DNA of 8,915 bases from Clostridiales bacterium (GTDB taxonomy: Bacteria; Bacillota; Clostridia; Lachnospirales; Lachnospiraceae): positions 1-8,915 of the forward strand of contig JAGZHZ010000049.1 of NCBI GenBank assembly GCA_018366495.1. The letters are read 5' to 3'. The notes under the pieces were generated by a model that saw nothing but the letters and a program-made list of their open reading frames with translations, ran no database searches and had not been told where the DNA came from. Positions 5,055-8,915 of the stretch are shown in pieces (the stretch's first letter is position 1; each line of letters begins with the position of its first letter). The position numbers were made by a program, and so were the translations under genes.

Positions 5055-7097
5055 ATGAAACAAGATTTAACAATCGGATTTATCGGAAATCCGAACTGTG
5101 GAAAAACTACTTTGTTCAACGCATATACCGGAGCTAATTTAAAAGTGGCAAACTGGCCTGGCGTAACTGTTGAAAAGGTAGAAGGCGCTATGAAATACCA
5201 TGACCATGAATATAAACTGGTCGATCTGCCGGGCACATACAGCCTGACTTCTTATACAATGGAAGAGCAGGTTTCCCGTCAGTTTATTCTCAGTGATGAA
5301 GTCGATGTGATCATCGACGTGGCAGACGCTTCATCTCTTGAGAGAAATCTGTATTTGACGCTCCAGCTTCTGGAACTTGGAAAGCCTGTTATTCTCGCTT
5401 TAAATATGATGGATATCGTGGAGAAGCGCGGGATGGAAATCGATTTGCACCGTCTCCCTGAGATGCTGGGTATTCCTGTTATTCCCGTTTCTGCCCGAAA
5501 ACGAACAGGGCTTGACATTCTGATCCATGCGGCAGAACATCATAAAAACATTACAAAACCAGAAATGCTTCAGCATAATCACTCGGATTCTACGCGCCAT
5601 AAACATAATCATCATGAAGACTATGCCATGGTTTACAGTGATGAGATTGAAGATAAAATTGACCAGATCATGGATGCGCTGATGGTGCGTTACCCTGATA
5701 TAAAAAATTTTCGCTGGCACGCGATCAAGCTTTTGGAACAGGATACGGAGATTACGCAAAAATATCCAGTCGATCTCCCTGATGTTCTTGATAAGAGCTA
5801 CGAATCCGAGCTGATCAATCAGAAATATGATTTTATTGAAGAGATCATTGAAGAAGTGCTTGTCAACAAAAGTAAAAAAGCAGCTTCCACCGATAAAATT
5901 GACCGGGTTCTGACGCATTCATTCTGGGGGATTCCTGTTTTCTTATGCGTTATGGCAGCTGTTTTCTTTCTCACATTTACGATCGGTGACTGGCTGAAAG
6001 GATATATCGAACTGTTTATGGAAAACGTATCAGGCTGGGTTGCTGTCCTGTTTGCGCAGATGCAGGTCAACTCTACCATTACTTCTCTTGTGACAGACGG
6101 GATCATTGCAGGTGTAGGCGGAATGCTGACTTTCCTTCCAAATATTTTTATTCTGTTTCTGGCCCTTGCTATTTTGGAAGACAGCGGTTATATGGCGCGT
6201 GTTGCATATGTGATGGACGGTATTATGGGACGCCTTGGTCTTTCCGGACGTGCTTTCATCCCTATGATCTTAGGATTTGGCTGTACCGTTCCGGCGCTGA
6301 TGGCATCTCGTGCGCTGGAAAATCCCCGTGACCGCTATAAAATCATGCTGATCACACCATTTATGTCATGCAGTGCAAGACTGCCGATCTATATTTTATT
6401 TTCTCAGATGTTCTTTGGAAAATATGCCATGCTTGCCGCATATTCCATGTATGTGATTGGATTGCTCATTGCTATTCTCGTCGCATATGTCCTTCATCTG
6501 ATCGATAAGAAAGAAAACGAGAATCTTCTGCTGATTGAACTTCCGGAATACAAAGCGCCAAGCGCCAGAACAGTTGCTATTTATGTCTGGGAAAAAGTAA
6601 AAGATTTCCTCACAAAAGCAGGTACTACGATCTTTATTGCCTCTATTGTAATGTGGTTCTTATTGAATTTTGTTCCTTCCGGATATACTTCTGATATGAG
6701 GAACAGTTTTGGAGCTGTCATCGGAAAATGGATCGTTCCTTTCTTTGCACCGCTTGGACTTGGATACTGGCAGATTGCAGTTGCTTTGATCGCAGGAATC
6801 TCAGCAAAAGAAGTGGTCGTATCCAGCTGTGCTGTTTTATTTGGCATTTCCAATTTAAATTCTGCCGCCGGCATGGCAAGTCTTACCGAACTTTTAGGTG
6901 GGATGGGATTCGGCATTTTAAATGCTTATACTTTAATGATATTCTGCCTTTTATATATCCCATGTGCTGCAACTCTTGTCACGATCAAAAAAGAGATGCA
7001 CGGATGGAAATGGGCAATTCGGGCTGCATTGTTCCAACTCTCCATGGCATGGATCGTCTCCTTTGCAGTCTATCAGATTGGAAGTCTGATCTTTTGA
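5055..7097 (+). CDS. feoB: Ferrous iron transporter FeoB
   Basis: A 680-residue inner-membrane Fe(II) permease with an N-terminal GTPase domain. The G motifs are clear: G1 GNPNCGKT (11-18), G2 region WPGVTVE (34-40), G3 DLPG (57-60), G4 NMMD (117-120) and G5 SAR (146-148). A His-rich insert follows (about 173-187, with His174, 176, 182, 184, 186 and 187). The membrane part starts at about residue 295. It has the Gate motifs LTFLPNIFILFLALAILEDS and GCTVPA (Cys410) in the first half and AGISAKEVV with a nearby SSC in the second. The length is shorter than the E. coli protein (about 770 residues) but normal for Firmicutes. Expression probably follows the upstream palindrome and leader. No FeoC or Cys-rich FeoB-associated gene follows; the operon ends at a long hairpin. 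Confidence 0.97.
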   Translation: MKQDLTIGFIGNPNCGKTTLFNAYTGANLKVANWPGVTVEKVEGAMKYHDHEYKLVDLPGTYSLTSYTMEEQVSRQFILSDEVDVIIDVADASSLERNLYLTLQLLELGKPVILALNMMDIVEKRGMEIDLHRLPEMLGIPVIPVSARKRTGLDILIHAAEHHKNITKPEMLQHNHSDSTRHKHNHHEDYAMVYSDEIEDKIDQIMDALMVRYPDIKNFRWHAIKLLEQDTEITQKYPVDLPDVLDKSYESELINQKYDFIEEIIEEVLVNKSKKAASTDKIDRVLTHSFWGIPVFLCVMAAVFFLTFTIGDWLKGYIELFMENVSGWVAVLFAQMQVNSTITSLVTDGIIAGVGGMLTFLPNIFILFLALAILEDSGYMARVAYVMDGIMGRLGLSGRAFIPMILGFGCTVPALMASRALENPRDRYKIMLITPFMSCSARLPIYILFSQMFFGKYAMLAAYSMYVIGLLIAILVAYVLHLIDKKENENLLLIELPEYKAPSARTVAIYVWEKVKDFLTKAGTTIFIASIVMWFLLNFVPSGYTSDMRNSFGAVIGKWIVPFFAPLGLGYWQIAVALIAGISAKEVVVSSCAVLFGISNLNSAAGMASLTELLGGMGFGILNAYTLMIFCLLYIPCAATLVTIKKEMHGWKWAIRAALFQLSMAWIVSFAVYQIGSLIF

Positions 7098-7104
7098 TAC
7101 TCCC

Positions 7105-7276
7105 TACAGCGAAAGCAAGGGGTTTTACTAACGAATCTAATCATTTACAAATGCAAAAATACCTTAGATTTCTCTTGAGACCTCTCAAAGAAAAACCTAA
7201 GGTATTTTCCTGTTTTATATCCGTTTCATTTAATTGCCCATAAGCTAAAGCGAACGGGATTTTCGCCAAGTAACTT
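7105..7276. repeat. Possible short interspersed element: similar arms around a long hairpin
   Basis: The gap between the convergent feoB and dipeptidase genes contains two related direct segments, AGCGAAAGCAAGGGG (from 7108) and AGCTAAAGCGAACGGG (from 7243). They lie about 135 bp apart on either side of a 53-bp palindrome. Similarity continues loosely past the GGG-TTTT part. The layout, degenerate arms around a palindrome with no gene, resembles a miniature repeated intergenic element. Multicopy status cannot be judged from one window. Confidence 0.3.
7156..7208. terminator. Bidirectional terminator between feoB and the dipeptidase gene
   Basis: A perfect 12-bp stem AAAATACCTTAG/CTAAGGTATTTT (7156-7167 and 7197-7208) encloses further pairing: TTTCT/AGAAA, then TTGAGA/TCTCAA. 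The whole 53-nt unit folds into one long hairpin. T-rich flanks on both strands fit termination in either direction, and the two flanking genes converge here. It is unusually long for a simple terminator. Confidence 0.65.
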
Positions 7277-7300
7277 TAAATCTGTCTTTGGTCAAGTTTT

Positions 7301-8227
7301 CTACAGTACTCTTTTCAAAAACTGTTCCGCATTTCGATAAAAAATATCTTTCACAAGATCTTCTGAATAATTATGACGCAGAAAAAGTTCTACGATTTTT
7401 TCCATACTTTCTGTTCCTGTAATCCCATGCGGAAACGTATCTCCGCAGCCATCAAAATCACTTCCAAATCCTAAAATCTTTTCTCCTCCCAGTTCTAAAA
7501 CGTGTTCTGCGTGGAACAGAATCTGCTCTAAACTGCAGCTGTCATCTCCCAAAAACTCTCTGTACAGGTTCAGCCCCATGAATCCCTCTTTCTGTATCAA
7601 AATGCGGATCTGGTCATCTGTCAAATTTCTTACATTGTCGCAGTATGATCTCGCATTCGAGTGCGAAGCCATAAATGGTCTCTTTGTCTTTTCACATACA
7701 TCATAAAAGCCGCCTTCTGACAGATGAGAAACATCAATCACAATCTCCTGTTCTTCCAGTTTTTGAATCAGCTCAATTCCCGCTGGTTTCAGCCCTTTCT
7801 TATTATCTGCGGCTGCTCCATATCCATACTCATTTTCATAATTCCACACAGGAAGCACAAAACGGATGCCCAGCTCTTTCGCATTCTCAATGGCCGCTCC
7901 CATATATGAAGCGTCTTCTACAGACAAAAATGCCGCTTTCTTTCCTTCTCTCCAGGCATTTTCCAAGTCATCTGCACTTTTACACAGCGTTATCTCCTCT
8001 TTTTGTTCCTCGATCAGCGCCAATGCCTTTCGGTACATTTTCATAAAATCTTCTTCCAAAGAACCTTTTATTGATTTGACATCCGTCCACAGTGCAAAAA
8101 TCTGACCATATCCGGAAAATTGATTTCCAATGCGCTCCAGATCCAGATTGATCTGATTTTTTCTCAGATTTCCTCCCTCGTTCGCCAGACGTGTCAGCGT
8201 ATCACAATGGCAATCAAAATATTTCAT
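7301..8227 (-). CDS. Membrane dipeptidase family protein (peptidase M19, renal dipeptidase-like)
   Basis: A 308-residue binuclear zinc dipeptidase of the amidohydrolase fold, expected to cleave dipeptides, possibly including D-amino-acid-containing ones. The metal-site residues of the family are all visible: His7 and Asp9 in DCHCDT, bridging Glu104 in LSVEDA, His168 in DVSHLS, His189 in SHSNAR, and catalytic Asp257 in GFGSDFDG. The length is typical for the bacterial cytosolic form. There is no signal peptide or anchor despite the family name. The start MKYFDCHCDT is the usual family N-terminus, and an in-frame stop lies 14 codons upstream. However, no Shine-Dalgarno sequence lies at normal distance; the good AGGAG is at 8272-8276, beyond a strong hairpin. 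The gene is convergent with feoB. The physiological substrate is unknown. Confidence 0.93.
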   Translation of the reverse strand: MKYFDCHCDTLTRLANEGGNLRKNQINLDLERIGNQFSGYGQIFALWTDVKSIKGSLEEDFMKMYRKALALIEEQKEEITLCKSADDLENAWREGKKAAFLSVEDASYMGAAIENAKELGIRFVLPVWNYENEYGYGAAADNKKGLKPAGIELIQKLEEQEIVIDVSHLSEGGFYDVCEKTKRPFMASHSNARSYCDNVRNLTDDQIRILIQKEGFMGLNLYREFLGDDSCSLEQILFHAEHVLELGGEKILGFGSDFDGCGDTFPHGITGTESMEKIVELFLRHNYSEDLVKDIFYRNAEQFLKRVL

Positions 8228-8236
8228 CTTTTTCTT

Positions 8237-8276
8237 GTATGGATGTATTTACATCAAAATACATTCATACTCTCCT
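8237..8276 (-). promoter_or_regulatory. Hairpin between the Shine-Dalgarno sequence and the start codon of the dipeptidase gene
   Basis: Arms at 8237-8250 and 8257-8270 pair over 14 positions with one mismatch around a 6-nt loop. On the mRNA, AGGAG (8272-8276) sits one nt before the hairpin, and nine nt (AAGAAAAAG) follow it before AUG 8227. When the hairpin is folded, the effective spacing is about 10 nt, the normal value. The hairpin also contains two AUGs that would otherwise be in range of the AGGAG. The palindrome could instead be a DNA operator. Confidence 0.5.
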
Positions 8277-8401
8277 TTCTTCTCCAATTATTCTTCATAC
8301 AAACTATTTCAATGAAAACCAAAGTAGAAATAGGATTTTTTACAATCCCAAGGTGACAATTTGATTTTAAAGTCATAAATATTCTCGTCTTGTCTATAAA
8401 C

Positions 8402-8442
8402 AAAAAAAAACTGTAAATCATTGAATTTTCAATGTTTTCAGT
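8402..8442 (-). terminator. Intrinsic terminator of the tRNA cluster
   Basis: On the minus strand a hairpin has an outer ACTG/CAGT stem and an inner CATTGAA/TTCAATG stem (plus 8410-8442). It is followed by nine T (8402-8410). It lies just beyond the last tRNA of the cluster and upstream of the dipeptidase leader. Confidence 0.7.
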
Positions 8443-8463
8443 CTTCTTCTCTCTCATTATGAA

Positions 8464-8550
8464 TGCCGGCGACCGGAATCGAACCGGTACGGGAGTATAA
8501 GTCCCGCAGGATTTTAAGTCCTGTGCGTCTGCCAGTTCCGCCACGCCGGC
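8464..8550 (-). tRNA. tRNA-Leu(TAA)
   Basis: An 87-nt gene with a long variable arm, as expected for a class II tRNA. The acceptor GCCGGCG pairs with CGCCGGC, and the anticodon stem CAGGA/TCCTG encloses loop CTTAAAA with anticodon TAA. The T arm is CCGGTTCGATTCCGG and the discriminator is A. No CCA is encoded. It is the last gene of the cluster, 23 nt after tRNA-Val. Confidence 0.95.
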
Positions 8551-8573
8551 ATTTACCAATATAAAATTGGAAG

Positions 8574-8646
8574 TGGGACCTATAGGGCTCGAACCTATGA
8601 CCCTCTGCTTGTAAGGCAGATGCTCTCCCAGCTGAGCTAAGATCCC
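8574..8646 (-). tRNA. tRNA-Val(TAC)
   Basis: A 73-nt gene. The acceptor GGGATCT pairs with AGGTCCC with one G-T pair, the D arm is GCTC/GAGC, and the anticodon stem TCTGC/GCAGA encloses loop CTTACAA with anticodon TAC. The T arm is ATAGGTTCGAGCCCTAT and the discriminator is A. No CCA is encoded. It lies 33 nt after tRNA-Asp. Confidence 0.95.
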
Positions 8647-8679
8647 ATATTATCTTTTCACTACAAAATTGTAATGAAG

Positions 8680-8753
8680 CGACCCAGATCGGACTCGAAC
8701 CGACGACCTTCGCCGTGACAGGGCGACGCTCTAACCAACTGAGCCACTGGGCC
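8680..8753 (-). tRNA. tRNA-Asp(GTC)
   Basis: A 74-nt gene. The acceptor GGCCCAG pairs with CTGGGTC, and the anticodon stem TCGCC/GGCGA encloses loop CTGTCAC with anticodon GTC. The T arm is TCGGTTCGAGTCCGA. The discriminator is G, the normal identity base for Asp. No CCA is encoded. It lies 39 nt after the CAT tRNA. Confidence 0.95.
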
Positions 8754-8792
8754 AAATCTCTAAGTAATGCTTATTGATTGAACCAGTTTGAA

Positions 8793-8866
8793 TGGACCTT
8801 CAGGGACTCGAACCCGGGACCGACCGGTTATGAGCCGGTTGCTCTAACCAACTGAGCTAAAGGTCC
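8793..8866 (-). tRNA. tRNA with CAT anticodon: elongator Met, or Ile2 if modified to lysidine
   Basis: A 74-nt gene. The acceptor GGACCTT pairs with AAGGTCC, and the anticodon stem ACCGG/CCGGT encloses loop CTCATAA with anticodon CAT. The discriminator is A. The paired G1-C72 rules out a normal initiator tRNA. GGACCTT acceptors occur in Firmicutes tRNA-Ile2, so elongator Met and Ile2 cannot be told apart with certainty by eye. It starts 4 nt after tRNA-Thr. Confidence 0.9.
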
Positions 8867-8870
8867 AAAA

Positions 8871-8915
8871 AGCCGATGATCGGACTCGAACCGATAACCT
8901 GCTGATTACAAATCA
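8871..8915 (-). tRNA. tRNA-Thr(TGT), 3' part only
   Basis: The right edge cuts this gene inside the anticodon stem. The visible part has loop TTTGTAA with anticodon TGT, the 3' anticodon strand TCAGC, the T arm ATCGG-TTCGAGT-CCGAT, the 3' acceptor strand CATCGGC and discriminator T. It is the first visible tRNA of the cluster in transcription order. Confidence 0.88.

Noticed and set aside
5400..5918. Minus-strand frame of 172 codons inside feoB
   Set aside because: Antisense shadow of the well-supported FeoB coding sequence.
6728..7243. Plus-strand frame of 171 codons over the 3' end of feoB
   Set aside because: A different frame of feoB that runs on into the hairpin region; the Cys/Trp/Arg-rich translation is typical of an out-of-frame reading.
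8254..8755. Minus-strand frames of 101 and 105 codons across the tRNA cluster
   Set aside because: They are translations of tRNA genes (for example the MAQWLSWLERRPV stretch comes from tRNA-Asp), a well-known annotation artefact.
1..8915. CRISPR array, insertion sequence or transposase
   Set aside because: I saw no regularly spaced repeats of CRISPR type and no transposase or terminal inverted repeat pair around a gene.

Overview
The window looks chromosomal, from a low-GC Gram-positive anaerobe, most likely a member of Clostridia such as Lachnospiraceae. The grounds are AGGAGG-type ribosome binding sites, AT-rich intergenic DNA, tRNA genes without an encoded CCA, an SPP1-type phage holin next to an amidase-SPOR endolysin, a feoA-feoB pair and an M19 dipeptidase. 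This placement is an inference; the window holds no rRNA or other marker gene.

Left part (1-1728, minus strand): a prophage-type lysis cassette. In transcription order it holds a small protein with a membrane anchor and coiled coil, an SPP1-family holin, and an Amidase_3-SPOR endolysin whose start overlaps the holin stop (ATGA). A short co-directional gene then runs off the left edge. No phage structural genes are visible. Just upstream is a 55-codon open frame with no good start, possibly the end of a truncated gene.

Middle (1723-4356): divergent from the lysis genes is a 694-aa STAND-type NB-ARC ATPase with TPR-like repeats at its C-terminus and an N-terminal region of about 190 residues that I do not recognise. 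It is followed by tRNA-Arg(ACG) on the opposite strand, with its own strong promoter and terminator. The tRNA 3' end faces the STAND and lysis genes, so this block could be an island inserted at the tRNA; this is unproven.

Right-middle (4584-7300): an iron-uptake operon, feoA-feoB. It has a good sigma-A-type promoter, a palindrome of DtxR/IdeR-like form just after the -10 box, and a leader of about 190 nt with several perfect stem-loops. FeoB carries a His-rich loop. The operon ends at a long hairpin shared with the convergent dipeptidase gene, inside a region that may be a short repeated element.

Right part (7301-8915, minus strand): a zinc membrane-dipeptidase-family (M19) peptidase. Its Shine-Dalgarno sequence is separated from the start codon by a 34-nt hairpin. 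Upstream is a tRNA cluster read as Thr(TGT, partial)-Met/Ile2(CAT)-Asp(GTC)-Val(TAC)-Leu(TAA), ending at an intrinsic terminator.

The best candidates for something new are the STAND protein beside an orphan lysis cassette, the hairpin in the dipeptidase ribosome binding site, and the structured feoAB leader.
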